From Warburgia ugandensis (lineage: Eukaryota; Streptophyta; Magnoliopsida; Canellales; Canellaceae): a stretch of 64,000 bases of DNA. The translations under genes were made by a program, and so were the position numbers. Positions 43,447 to 56,336 of the stretch are shown piece by piece (the stretch's first letter is position 1; every line of letters begins with the position of its first letter). The notes below the pieces were generated by a model. It worked only from the letters and a program-made list of their open reading frames with translations. It did no database searches and had not been told where the DNA came from. The DNA lies in NCBI GenBank assembly GCA_035236585.1, contig CP141134.1:18654414-18718413 (forward strand), in the 5' to 3' direction.

Positions 43447-46096
43447 GGTGTAGCTTTAAAATTACTAGCAAGTGCATGGATCAATAAAGTAAACTCATAA
43501 GTGAGCTTGATCCTATGAGGAATCTTATAGATTTGCAATGGATTAGATCTTATTCAAATTATTTAGCTTTAGCCAAAAGAGAAGGGTTTGGTTTGAATTA
43601 TGAGATTAAAGTACTCAAATTAGAAACATGTATGGAATTAGAAACTAAAACTAAAAAGGAAACTTGCCTAAATTAAAAATGAATAATGAGAATGGAAACT
43701 AACCTAACTAACCTTCAGTTAACTTAAGGAAATCTACATCACTTTAGAAATATTCAAACTAATCAATGAAACTTAAGGAAACTACTAAATTAAAAGTTAC
43801 CTAACCTAAAACCTAATAACAAGGAAACTTTTTAGATTGCAAAAAGAAAACTTTGTAAACCTAAAATAATATTCAAACAACCAATTGACAATTTCTAAAA
43901 CAAGATCATGCAACTAATTTATCCCAAAATCAAATAAGCAAGTGGTCTAGTACCATGAGAATGGTCCATAGACTGTGCGCATGTTCTATGGCCCAAAAGA
44001 TGGCTATTTTTCATGATTTAATAGAAAACTAACTATAAAATCAATAAACAACATAAATTGTTACCTAATGATTCAAGAAAAAACAATGTTTAGATGGCTA
44101 GAATTAAAGCACAAAGTTAAGGGAAAAACAATTTCCAAATTTTAGTACTTGAGAACATTCAACAAATCTCACATTAAAAAGCTATTGAAACAAAAATTTC
44201 TACGCATGAAAACAATCCAAATCTCAAGTACTTTGATGAAATAATTAATCCATTACAAGAATTCCTAAATAATTTTATTGCATCATGTTCAAATTACATA
44301 CAAAAATTAGACGCATAAAGTAGTCTACACCATATGTTAAGTTTGCACTATTATTGCTTGCAAAAATGATTCCAAATAGCAACAAAAATTCAATATAAAG
44401 CTCCTAAACTATAGTAGAATGATGTGCAAAGAAAACCCAAGAAGGAGTTTAAGAGAAACAAGGGTTAAGTAGGTGAGCTAAGGAAAAACTTCCCAAACCT
44501 AAGATGCAAAACAAGGAGAAAAATGTGTAAAACTAAGTGGAAACTCAAGGCTCTAAGCTATCTCCTCTCTTGGCTATCACTACCAGAGGAAAGTTAACTT
44601 AGATCTTGAAGTAATTAGCAAAGAAAACTAGAGTTTTGGAAGCAATAAAAAATGGGAACAGAGGTGGAACTAGGCATGGAATTTAAAGAAGTAAAAACAA
44701 CATGAAACAACTATAAAAGTAAATTACCTGCCTGAAATTGGAGAGCAAATAACTAAGAGAATAATTAGAAAACTAAAAGAAGAAAAACACCAACAAAGTT
44801 CCAAAATCCACCAACAACTTAAGTACCAAAGGAAAGCTAGAATTTAAGGTTGTATCTCTCAACCTCTACTTAGAAGATTTGTATGGAACATGGGGCTATA
44901 TATAGATGGGTGGTTTCCTAACTTAGGAAGGGCTGAAAACATGAGAAAAGTGGCCCTAGGATTAGGGCATTCAATGAATAAGGTTAGACGGGAGATGAAT
45001 TAGCAAGATAATATAAGAAAGAGCAGTGGAAAGATGACATAAGAGACACATGATGGCTGGTTTCTAATTTTTAACAAGGGGCATCTTTTCGATGGAAGGA
45101 AAGTGGAGCTCTTCCCTTCCAAATTTGATGATTTTTGGTGGATGGAAATCTATGGAAGTATTAAGGAATGGTGTTTAGGAAAGAAGTGTAAAGATCTATG
45201 GATTCAAAGTTTTTTGGATTGAAGTAAATCTAGGGTTTTCTATTTAGTAAACCATTGATCACCACATAAGAAAGTGGGGGATGTTATTTTCATAATGATG
45301 TGCCTCCTTCCTTTAACTTATAACCCTAGGAAAAAGAGTGAGAGATGGAGTTGAAAATTAGGGTTTCTTTCTTTATGGGTCCACCAATGCATTATCATCT
45401 TACTTTTTACATAATTCTTTCAAACCTTTTAATTAAACCTTAAAAATAAAAATTTAAAAAGTGAGTCATTGCTTGAATTCTCCTCCAATTGTATGACTGG
45501 CATTTGGCTTAGTTGGCTTTGAGGGCTCATTTGGGTTGCCTTCATGGCTCACACCCAAACTTTAATGGCTAGAATGGCTTGGCTTGAATTCCTTAACTTG
45601 TCACCTTCTCTCATGGCTTATATGACTAAGGTGGCTTGAATGGCTCCTATGCAAAGGTAGTGGAAATGCATGGTTTGCTTCATGGGCTCATTTTAGTCAC
45701 CTTTAGTTATTCCAATAGCCTTATTGCTTGCCCTAAGATGATCTTGAACCTTCATCACACCTTAGATTGATGACATTTAGGCTTTGGCTTTCTTAGGTTT
45801 TCTAGTTTGACTAAGAAACCTCATGAATGACCTCAATTCTTATCTTGATCAAGCTTGGCTTTTATATTACCTTCTCAACACCTTTAAAATAAGAATACCC
45901 TAATTAAATCATAACAAGTTATAATCATTGACGAACTTACTCTGGGTTAGCCTCTAAACCTGCAAAATCTTATATTTTTTAATTCTTTCGTTAGAAATGC
46001 ATGTATTATTAAATTTGTCAAAAACCCTAATTTAGCACTATAAGTTATAACACATGGGTTACTAATTTGGTACATTTTATACAAAATTTCTTATCA
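43447..46096 (-). mobile_element. Solo LTR, family 2 (second copy)
   Basis: It is about 2.65 kb long and homologous to 19459-22145, from GGTGTAGCTTTAAAATTAC to TTTCTTATCA. It sits in the leader between the primer site and gag. TTTTT flanks both sides (43442-43446, 46097-46101), a weak target duplication because it is a homopolymer. A TATATATAG box at about 44891-44899 is consistent with an LTR promoter. Identity to the other copy looks moderate, so both are old. Confidence 0.65.
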
Positions 46097-46119
46097 TTTT
46101 TCATTGTTGAAAAATTCAA

Positions 46120-48586
46120 ATGCCACCAAAGAGACATAGAGCCAATACTAAGTTGCTCGCAACCAAATCCACCTCCACTAGGCACAGGAGAGAATTGAGG
46201 CTTGTGGTGATACAATAGAAGATGTTATAGAACTTCTCCTTCAAAGGATGAAGCAATGAATGTAAGCTCCTAGTGAGGAAGGGAGATGTCATAGGGGTAT
46301 AAGTAGAAGGAAAAAAGGCAAAAGTAACACTTTATTGGAGTGTTTTAAGAACATTGCTCCTAAGTTTACCAGCAAAGAGGGACCAGAGGCAATAGAGACT
46401 AGGCTATATGAAATAGAAAAGATTTTCAACGTGATGACAGACATATAATAGTGGCTACCTTCATGATGACAGGAGAGGCCTCACACTAGTGGCATATAGC
46501 TAAGCGGACTTACTTCGTTGACGTAGAGTGATTTTATGGTCTAACTTTAAGATAGTTTTCATTGACATGTACTTTCCCCCCACATGTGTAAGAGGAAAAG
46601 GAACGAGAATTTTTTACTTTGGTGTAAGGTTTAATGACTAAGGAGCAATATGAAAACAAATTTGTGAAGTAGAGATGATTAGCCCTTGAAGTTTTCCCTA
46701 TAGAATTCTGGGCGGCCCAGAAGTTTGTTAGGGGATCATATTTTTGGTCTGAAAAGTAATATTTTGAAAACTCAACCCATTACACTATCAAAGGCAGTGA
46801 AATTGGCTTCCATTGTGGAAAGAAACTACAAGGAATCAATAAATGATCATGAGAAGTTTCCATACAAAAGGCATTCTAAAAAGAAAAGAAACCTACTCAC
46901 CAGCATTATTTGGAAAGCTTCTAAAAATGTCATTTTCTAACTTTGAGAAGAAGGATAATGATCATGATTAGTGCTTAGTTTGTCATAAATTTCATCCAAG
47001 CAAGCTCTATTATGACCAATAGAATGGTGTTTCATCTGTGGTGAGAATGGTCATTATTTTTGTGATTTCCAAAGAGAAAAAAGAAAAAAAAAGGCGAGCA
47101 ACCCAGGCATGAACCAATCTAGTTGAGTCAAAAAATGTCTTTATATTGACAATTTAGCAGGCTCATACCTCAAATGTAGTTGTGGACAGTACTTTTTTAA
47201 TCTTCAATAGACTTGCAAAGTATTCATTGACTTTGGTTCCATGCATTCCTTCATCTCTTATATGGAGGATAGTACCATGGTAGGAGAACCAATAAAGGTA
47301 AACAAAAAAATTTCCAAGATGTGCTTATCTATGTGTCATATAGAGAGCCTAATGCTAATCTAATTCTCCTAAGTAGGACAAACTTCCATTCCAATTTGTG
47401 TTTGGAATGGCTAGTAGATCATGGGATTAGAGTGAAGAATAAGTATCCTCCATCTCAAATTGATGACCTATTCTATCATCTTCAAGTAACCATTTTCTTT
47501 TCAAAGATGGATTTAAGGATTTATAAAGAAAATATTTCAAAGGATGGCTTTTCAAGCTAGGTATGAACACTATGTAATTTTGAGTAATGTCATTTGAACT
47601 AATCATTGCTCATCTCACATTCATGGATCTCATCAATAGGATGCTCAGATCATTCCTTAATTTATCATCGTGTTTGTGGACTACATCCTAGTCTGTACAG
47701 TGAGTATAGAGGAGCATCAAGAACACGTGTATGGTGTTGAATACACTTAGAACATAAATCATATACTAAATATAGCAAGTGTAAAAATTTTATGAATAAA
47801 ATTAACTTTTGGACCACATTATTTCAAAAGACAATGTTGCATTTGAGCCAATAAAGGTAAAAGTAGTGAAAAGTGAGAAATACTCATGACAGTGATTGAA
47901 ATGTAGAGTCTTTCCTATGCATTGTGGAATATTATCATAGATTGATGAAGGGATCATGTATTGCCTTACTTTTGACAAAGTTAATTAGGAAATATATGAG
48001 ATTCAAATGGGACAATGTATGAAGCAAGCTTCTAAAAATTGAAGAGAAAGCGGACCACTACACCATTACTTATTTTACATTCAAGCAGTGGAGCTTTTGG
48101 GGGTTTTTTTTCGATGCATTAGGTAGAGGTTTGAGAAGCATATTAATGCAGGACAAAAAAGGTGATTGCTTATGTTTCATAATTATTGAAAAAGTTTAAG
48201 GTTAATTATCCTAAACATGATTAGGTATTGACATTTTTTATGTCTACCTTAAAGATCTTTTGGCAGTTACCTATATGGTTAGAAATTGTGAAACAATGTT
48301 GACACATCAACAGGTTAAAACTAATATCAAAGTGTGCAATAGAAGCAATGTAAGGACTTAGAGTATAGAGTTGAGGATCATCTATTTATGAAGGTTCTTC
48401 TGACTAATGATGATATAAATTTTAGAGTAAAAAAGAAAGTTGAGAAAGAAGGAAATTTCTTGGCTTAGTTGAACAGACAACCTGAGACTGGTAATCCATG
48501 ATGAGATGAGAAGAACATATCTAGAATTGTTTGAGAGATAATGTGAAAAGAATTTTGAGGATGAAATTTCTTAAAATAAAAAATAA
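46120..48586 (+). mobile_element. Worn gag-pol interior of the Tekay/Del-like element
   Basis: In order on the plus strand: a gag start (MPPKRHRANTK at 46120), a zinc-knuckle word CFICGENGHYF near 47.03 kb, a protease word VFIDFGSMHSFIS near 47.23 kb, and RT words KNKYPPSQIDDLFYHLQ near 47.45 kb and DYILV near 47.68 kb. Little of RNase H or integrase can be seen before the 3' LTR at 48587. Heavily broken, many breaks. Confidence 0.75.
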
Positions 48587-48907
48587 TGTAATAAGCATAA
48601 TTTGTGCATTCCATTGCATAAATTTTGACTATTTTTTCAAATCCAAGTAAAATACAAAGTGAAAATATACTTCTTTTGAGGTTCAAAAAAATAAATCATT
48701 CAAAAAACCTTAATTGACCATTAAAATATCAATATTTGGAATGTTCATGAAAAGAGCTTTCCAATGACACCAAGATTACAAAATTCAGAGTTCTAACAAG
48801 TAAATTCAAAAATCACAATCAAATGATCAAAATTGATAAAGATTCCCCAATTATACTATTTTAAAAAGTGTATAAATAGGGGACAGCTGATCATGTAGTC
48901 GGCTGAT

Positions 48908-50841
48908 TGTTTATTTTACCGCAAGTGCACGGGCTATTGTAGTTTAGGGTATGCAAGTACTGGTTGATCCCACAGGGACTCACTTTAATAATTTGGAGTT
49001 TAAATAAAATTTAATTGTTCAAAATTTTAAAAAAATAAAAAAAATTACTGAAAATGAAATCAAAGTTCAAAGATATTCAACTACTAAAAATTACAGAATT
49101 TCTAGTTCAAGAAGACAGAAAATTAAACTAAATAACAAGAAAAATATACTTCCCTAGCTTAATCACTATCAATTTCTTCAAATCTTATCATCTTAGAGTA
49201 GATCAGCCTTCATCAATATCTACATCATGTCCTTGATTAATGATCCAATTGTTGGATTAGGCAGACTCCCAAAAATCTTAAAGATTTGAACAAAATACTG
49301 ATTTTGGGTTTTGGACAGCTTAGATTGATTTTTGGATTTTAGATTAAAGATTAGATATCTTAATTAAGCTAAGGGATGACCTAAGAATGAAATATAAAAA
49401 TTAATTGAAGATTTGATAAGAAACAGAGGAATCTTGTTGGATAAGGCTAACCCCTTGATGAGGTTAAGCAATAATTGGCTCGGATTGTGCAGTTCTTAGA
49501 TAAGCAGAACACAAATAAAGCAAAACTAGAATGCAAAAAGGGACACAAATGGCATTAAATTAGGGACATAGCTAGAATTAAATTAGAATTGCAAAGGGAA
49601 AAAATAGAATTTTTGGAAAATTTTTAGAATTAAACAAAAAACAAGAAACTCATGGATGCAAAGGAAACCGGTGATGGAGGGGGAGAAGGGAAGAGGAGGA
49701 GAAAGAGGAAAACAAAGGAAACCCATTTTGGGTTTCCTCCTCTGAGTTGGCCGGTGACGGAGATAGGAGGGGAGTTCAGGCTAGTGCGATAGAGAGCAGA
49801 GGAGCAGAGGAGAGGTGAGATAAAGAGCAAAGAGAGTAGGGAGATCAAAGAGGAATCGGGCTGGAGAACAGGAGAAGAGGGATGACGCAATGATGGTGCG
49901 AGGTAGGGGAGCTTGGCAATGGAGTGGAGATGACATGTGATGGAGAGGGTGTGAGCAGAGGTGCTGGGATGGGATGGAGGCAAGAAGAAATAGAGGGGCT
50001 TGGGTAATGAGTGTTGAACTGGTTTGATGGGTTGGTGAAGAAAAAAATCGACTGGGAAAAAAAAGATGATGCTGTTGGGATTGAAGAACAAAGGGAGAAG
50101 GGTGGAAACTGGAACTCAGTTTCCAACATAAAAGAGAAAAATAACAATGAAGGACAATAGGTGTGGGTAAGGTAAGGTAAATAGAATGATGGAGATTGTG
50201 AGAAGGAAGAGGAATATGCTAATAACAAGAAACAAAAGACAGATGATGAATAGAATGACTAGGGAAACATAAAAAACAATGAATAAAGTGCAAGGAAAGC
50301 AAAAGAAAGACAAACGAAAACTAAACAACAACACTCCCCCAGCTTCCCACCAATTCCCTCTTATATAGCTTTCCCTCTTTCTAGTTGTGTTCTCTCCCAC
50401 TTTCCTTATGGTGAGGAGATAGTTTCCCACTAGGAAACTTTAATCCCTTTGAATTAGGTCTCTTGATTCCAAATCTTATCCATGATATCCTTTCCCCTTA
50501 TTAGAACTCCTTTTCTTTTAAGAAACTATTCAATCTTGCTTTGTGAGTAATTTGGTTCATTCAATGTCCCCTTGGAAAATATGCACCATTGATTAGCCAT
50601 CCAAACTATGATCTGTTTGATCTGCAACATATAAGACTAAAATAGAGTTATCTAACTGTACATTAAGCATCTGATTAGCTCGAATGATCCTCTGACCATT
50701 AAATTTGACAAATTACGATTGGATGATTAATTTGAGCTAAAACTCATATATTTTTTCCAAAAATTATCAAATTGATGGGTTAGATGATCTAATTAAATGC
50801 TAAACAAGAGATATTTTTAGCCAAATTTTAAACACTTAGCA
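48908..50841 (-). mobile_element. Solo LTR of the Athila-like family (copy 2), TSD CTGAT
   Basis: It starts TGTTTATTTTACCGC and ends AACACTTAGCA on the plus strand; identical CTGAT copies flank it (48903-48907, 50842-50846). A minus-strand TATATAA box lies at 50367-50361. The corresponding unoccupied site in the 5' LTR is near 27893-27900. Length 1.93 kb. Confidence 0.85.
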
Positions 50842-50846
50842 CTGAT

Positions 50847-50848
<2 letters not shown>

Positions 50849-50903
<55 letters not shown>
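50849..50903. repeat. (TC)n microsatellite
   Basis: About 27 TC units directly after the CTGAT target duplication; the allelic position in the 5' LTR is the CT-CA run at 27.9 kb. Confidence 0.95.
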
Positions 50904-50906
<3 letters not shown>

Positions 50907-52800
50907 GACTCAAAACCAGCAATAGCTGCCTCTTCCCCTCATTGTCGTTTGGCTCTAACACTAGGACCTTGCCAACAACTACATGAACATGGTAGAAGAA
51001 CGAATAAAGTTTTCATTTCTTTCATAGAAATCAAGTAAATTTTTTTGAGAAATCATGCCTAAAGGTACATCAAAGGAAACCCAACTTGATTCTATCTTCT
51101 ATAGTGAGAAACGACTTGTTTTAGAGGAGATTTGAATGAAAAATGTGTTTTTGGGTGACTATGCAAATTTTCGGAGGTAATGATTGTTTTATTATTATTT
51201 TTGGCCAAAACAATGACAAAAAGCTTCCAAAAATATTTGAAATATTTTATGAATGAAGATAAGGCTCAGATCTACATATTTTTGAAATTCTTATGCAATT
51301 TTTGAGCAATTTTTTGCTAGTTTATATTCGCCACTGGTTAACATTTTTAAGTTGCCTTTTCCATCAACAATGATTGTCAAATGGGAAAAAGAATAGATCT
51401 GAGATCATTTTCACCCTCTCTACGTGCCCATGATAACCGAAGTCAGATATGAGATCATCTGACAATCCAAAAGTCAAACCTAACCCAATCCATGATAGTT
51501 ATTTGATAATCTATAATCTAACTATTGATCAGTTACCAAACTTTTAGTTTCATAAGCCCTATCAATTCATTTCATAAGATCCTTACTAATTCATGATCAA
51601 AACGATAGCTTAACAACCTTCTAGCATTTTTTCACCAATCTGTGATGGTCAGCCAATGATCTTCACAAATCCAACTGTTCATGCTTAGATCAGGTGATGG
51701 ATTTGTTGTCGGGAACATTGATCCACAAGATGTAATCTATGACCGGTAGTTCACAAACATCAAAATCTGACCATTGAAACTTCTATTAGACTATAGATGT
51801 ATGTGTTTTACATAGAGAATCAATCATCTATAGTCTAGAATAGATGAATCAGAGACCATACTAACCTAGGACCAAATCCGACCAGATCAACAAATAGACA
51901 AACAGTACAATCTTTGATCTGGAATATGAAATCTAACAGTTGATCCATGAATTTTATCAATCAAACACTCAAATTTTTGCATGATTTTAGGACGAATCAA
52001 CTAAAATTCAAGAGTTTTGACTTTTTAGATTCCCAGATCAATATGATCTATAGTTTATATTACGAGTTAGTAATCATGCTATCATCCATTTTATAAAAAA
52101 AGATAATTAGTTATTTTCTTAATCTTTTTTTCAAATCAATGGTAGATTGGAGTGAAAGCTTGAGAATTATGATTTATGGTGAAGGAGAAGGAGAAGGAGA
52201 AGAAGAAGAAAAACATATGGGTAAAGTAGGGAATTTTCTAATCTAGATCATGGATTTCTCTTCAGAACATGTAAATTAACAATTTGTATTCAATTTGTGT
52301 TTATAGATTTGAATGCTTAAAATATAGTTATATGTGCAAGAATTCTTATATGATTTGGCATGTTCTTTATTGAAATTTTGATACTTCTGGACATGCATAT
52401 GCATATGATTTTGGTGTGTGCTTTATTGCAATTTTAAGATAATAATTCTTCATTTATATATAATAAAAAATAAAATGATGGACTATCAAGTGCATCACAT
52501 CACATGCATTAAATACGCAATGTCCAAAAAAGAGAGGAGACTACAAAAAAATTTGTAGAAATATCAAAATTTAACACTTGTATTATATATGTATTTCATG
52601 GGTTTGATTTTCTCTCCTGAATTTAATGCATAACTATGATCTAAACACAAGATTGTATTTGAAAAGAATGACATTTTTCTTAGTTTTGGAAAAGTATGTT
52701 ATGTGGAAAGATTATGTTTTATTCGTATTAGATTTTGAGCACATATTTGGTTTATTGCAATTTTAAGATAATGATTCTTCATATATATATATATATATAT

Positions 52801-54872
52801 TGTTATTATTTTTGCAAGTGCACAGGCTATTGTAGTATAGTATGTGTAAGTATGAGTCGATCCCACAAGGATTTGCTTTAAGAATTTGGAGTCTTAATAA
52901 AACTTAATTATTTAAAAATTAAAAGTTAATGACAAAATCAACAGAAAGTGAAATCAAACTTTAGATGTATTTAATCAATAAAAATTATAGAAATTCAATT
53001 CAAAGAAAATAGAAATTTAACTAAAAAATAAGAAAATCTCACTTCTCTAGACTTCTTATCTTCAAATTCTTCAGATCTGGTCTCATAAATCATGATCAAC
53101 CTTCATCAACATCTTACTAGTACTTCTGATTAATGATCCTCTAGAGGAATTAGGCAGATTCTAAAAATTCTGAGAGATCTAGGTTAGATAAGAAATTGGA
53201 GATTTAACGGCTTAGATCTAAGTTCAGATTCTCATATTAATGATCAGTAATGATAAACATGCCATAAGATGTCCTACAAACAAGATCTGAAGAGGGATTT
53301 GAAATCTGATGAAAAGCAGAACCGAAATTAATGTTTCCCTTTTGGTTTAAGCTAAATCATTTATTCAGTTATGCTTAAATCAACCAAAATCGAATTTCTG
53401 GAATTATTTGAGAACAAGCAAAACCTGGATAACACAAAACCTAGATAAAGAAAAAGACAAAATGGAAATTCAAATGATATTTTAATTTTTTTACTAAGGG
53501 CATTTATGAAATTTTATTGAAAAATGTTTTCTTCTACAACTCGTAAGAAGAAAAATGCAAACAACTCCCTGTGTTGTTTGGAACGTGAAAACAGAGGGGG
53601 AATGGGGGAGATGAAGATTGGGTTTTCCACTACGACAAAGGGAAAGATGCTAGAGGAAAAGAAAGAGAGCAAGATAGGGAAGGGGAGCTTGTGTCGTGTG
53701 CGTGAACAGTAGGAGCCTGCGGTGGTGGAGGAGGAGACGGCAGTGATGCATGGCAGACAGGGGATCCTGCTGCTAGTGCGTGGAAGACAAAGACATCCTG
53801 GGCTGTCCGGTGATCTCTGTAGACTAGGGAAACTGGTGGAGAACGGTGACCAGTGTGTTGCAAAGAGAAAGGCAGAGGAATGCAGAAGAGAGGGAAACAA
53901 AGAGAGAGAGAAAAGAAATAGGGGAGATTGAGTTTGGGCTTGGAGGAGAGAGAGACGGGTAGGTGCGTTGATGCTAGGTGGTTCGTGGAAGAGAGACTGG
54001 AAAGAAAAGGGATGGACAAGAACAGAGGCGGGTCGATACTGGGTTTGGCTTGAAGAATAGAAAAAGTCAATGATGAAGAGGCGGAGAAAAAGAGATGCCG
54101 TGGAGAGGTGAAATTCAAATGACAATGTTGGGGTAGACGGTAATGGATCAGCGAAGATGGCTAGGTAAGTGTTGAGGCCGGTGATGGGGGAAATACTTGA
54201 TGGTTGCGTTGTGAACCAAGAGGGAGACCACAATAGAGGAGAGCATGGAAACGGTGAAGGATTGCAAATAAGAGTGCTGGTGCTTGAAAAGGAAAAGAGA
54301 GATGGAGAAAGGAAAACGATGAACACAAAAAGACGAAGAGAGAAAAAAAAAAAAAAAATTTGTTTTGGCAAACAAAGCCAAGGAAAGAAAGTAAAAACTC
54401 CAAACTTCCAACCTCCTCAAGTCCCCTCTGTTCCCCCTTTATAAGAGTTTTCACCCTTTCTTATCTCATCTCCACCTCTTTCCTTATCTTTTAAGAGTTA
54501 GTCTCACACTAGAAAACTTCCTTTTCATTCCAAATCCTATTCATGATCTTCTTTTCCTTAATTTTTAGGAAACTGTTCCCTCTTACCTTATTGATCTTCA
54601 AGATGATCTACATCGTTGAAACTTGATCTGATCAATCTAATCCTATTTTGGTTGATCTGCAAAACATAACACTAGATTAGAGTCATCTAACCGTACATTA
54701 AGCATCTGATTAGATCAGATGATCATTTGACCGTTAATTTTGACAATTTTTTGTTGGATAGTCAATTTGAGCTAATTTTTATATTTTATCTAAAAATCAT
54801 CAAATTGATGAATTAGATGGTCTAATTAAATGCTAAATTTGGGCTCTTTTGGCCAAAATAAAACACTTAACA
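52801..54872 (-). mobile_element. Solo LTR of the Athila-like family (copy 3), TSD TATAT
   Basis: It starts TGTTATTATTTTTGCAAGTG and ends AAAACACTTAACA on the plus strand, with TATAT on both sides (52796-52800, 54873-54877); the duplication lies in a TA run, so it is a little less decisive. A minus-strand TATAAAG box is at 54444-54438. Its CT-rich minus strand gives a 285-codon open frame at 53514-54371 that is low-complexity LTR sequence. Length 2.07 kb. Confidence 0.82.
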
Positions 54873-55072
54873 TATATATATTAAAAAATAAAATGTGAAA
54901 AGATTATGTACATTCTCAAAATGATTTAAATGTATTATTGAAATAAAAATAATGTTTATTGTGATTTTAACCCCTAAAAGGTTTATGATATTGGAAATGA
55001 GCACCATGGGTGCAAACGATATAGATTATGACTTTGAATAGTATATTATTGGTGCGAATGATATTAATTAAT

Positions 55073-55441
55073 TGAAGTATGACTCTTAATAGTCAAAACA
55101 TGGGTTACAATACCCTAATGTACAACTCTTAATCATCAGAGTGTAGGTTATAATGCCCCAATGTGTGATTCTTGAAAGTTGGAGTGTGGGTTATAATACC
55201 CTGATGTACGATTCTTGATAGTCGGAGTGTGTGTTATAATATTTCGATATATGACTCTTGATAGTCAAAGCGTGGGTTATAATACCTTGATATATGACTC
55301 TTGACACTCGAAACGTGGGTTGTAATACCCCGATGTACTACTCTTGATAATTAGAGTGTGGGTTATAATACCTTGATGTACTACTCTTGCTAATCAGAGT
55401 GTAGGTTATAATACCCCAATGTACGACTCTTGATAGTTGGA
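55073..55441. repeat. 43-bp minisatellite of the 3' LTR, about nine units
   Basis: Nine recognisable units share the cores GACTCTTGATAGTC and GTGGGTTATAATACC, with period about 43 bp and several substitutions between units. The 5' LTR carries about seven units, so the array changed in number after insertion. Confidence 0.9.
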
Positions 55442-56336
55442 GTGCTTATTAGGCTCGTGGCAAGACGCTGCTACCTAGTAATATGATACAATTTGATACT
55501 TTTTACTTCAAATGTTTGTATGTCTTCTAATTTCTAGATATCTATGGAATGGATTTGAAAACTATAAAATTCAGATATTAAATGATCAACCAAATGCATT
55601 TCATTTTATGCATACATGTCAGTGTTAAAGTTTTTTACTGGTTTAAGGATCTGAACATGCATCAACTGTGTGTGGAATATGGTGGGATAATACTACTCTG
55701 TGTGTGTTTCATATATACATTTTGCATCCTTACTTCTCTTGCATTATTTATGCATTATGTGAACTTATGTTTTTTTGTATATATTGAGACTATGTATTGA
55801 AATAAGAAGTTGATTTGAAAGGGTTTAGTTGTGAATCAAGTATTTGGCATGTATTAAAAATTATGTATTTAACCAATTTTCATAGTTTTTGACTAGTTTA
55901 AGTTTCCTACTTGAGTGGTCGTACTTGCCACCAAAAACATTTTTAGGTGAAATCTCTACATAGTGGACCCATATTGATGCACATGATGATTTAAAGTATG
56001 AAAAGAATACTTTAGATTTTAGTTAATTTTTTTAGTTGTTGTTTGGAATATTATTTGACATACATGTAATAAAATATTGAGTTATCTTATATAGACATAT
56101 GGATTTGACTTAGTTGTTTGGGCTATGAGCAATGGGTCCTAATAGTGCTTATGCTTTTATGTTATTTGACTTGTATGTGGAGTTTTCAAAATGACATCAA
56201 GCTTGAAGAGTAGTATTGAAATATATTAGGTATTATGTTTTCTAAATGTTTTTGAAAGAAAAAGACCTCAAGGATCCTTTTTATTTACAAAAGTCTTTCA
56301 AAAGATTATTTTTAAAAATAGGGTCGTTACATGAGT

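Larger units (their letters stand above)
48587..56331 (+). mobile_element. 3' LTR of the Tekay/Del-like element, two solo LTRs nested inside
   Basis: It begins TGTAATAAGCATAATTTG and ends GGGTCGTTACA, followed by the TGAGT duplication. Without the two nested solo LTRs it is about 3.7 kb. It shares the same landmarks in the same order as the 5' LTR. A partial internal duplication is visible: TTTATTGCAATTTTAAGATAAT occurs near 52.42 and 52.75 kb. Confidence 0.8.

Noticed and set aside
49630-50430. Minus-strand frames of 104-153 codons
   Set aside because: Same situation: the CT-rich strand of a solo LTR.
53514-54371. A 285-codon minus-strand open frame
   Set aside because: It lies wholly inside a solo LTR and is Ser/Pro/Phe-rich low-complexity sequence from the CT-rich strand; no conserved domain is visible.
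55073-55441. CRISPR-like regularly spaced repeats
   Set aside because: Units are contiguous at 43 bp without unique spacers and lie in an LTR of a plant element: an ordinary minisatellite.
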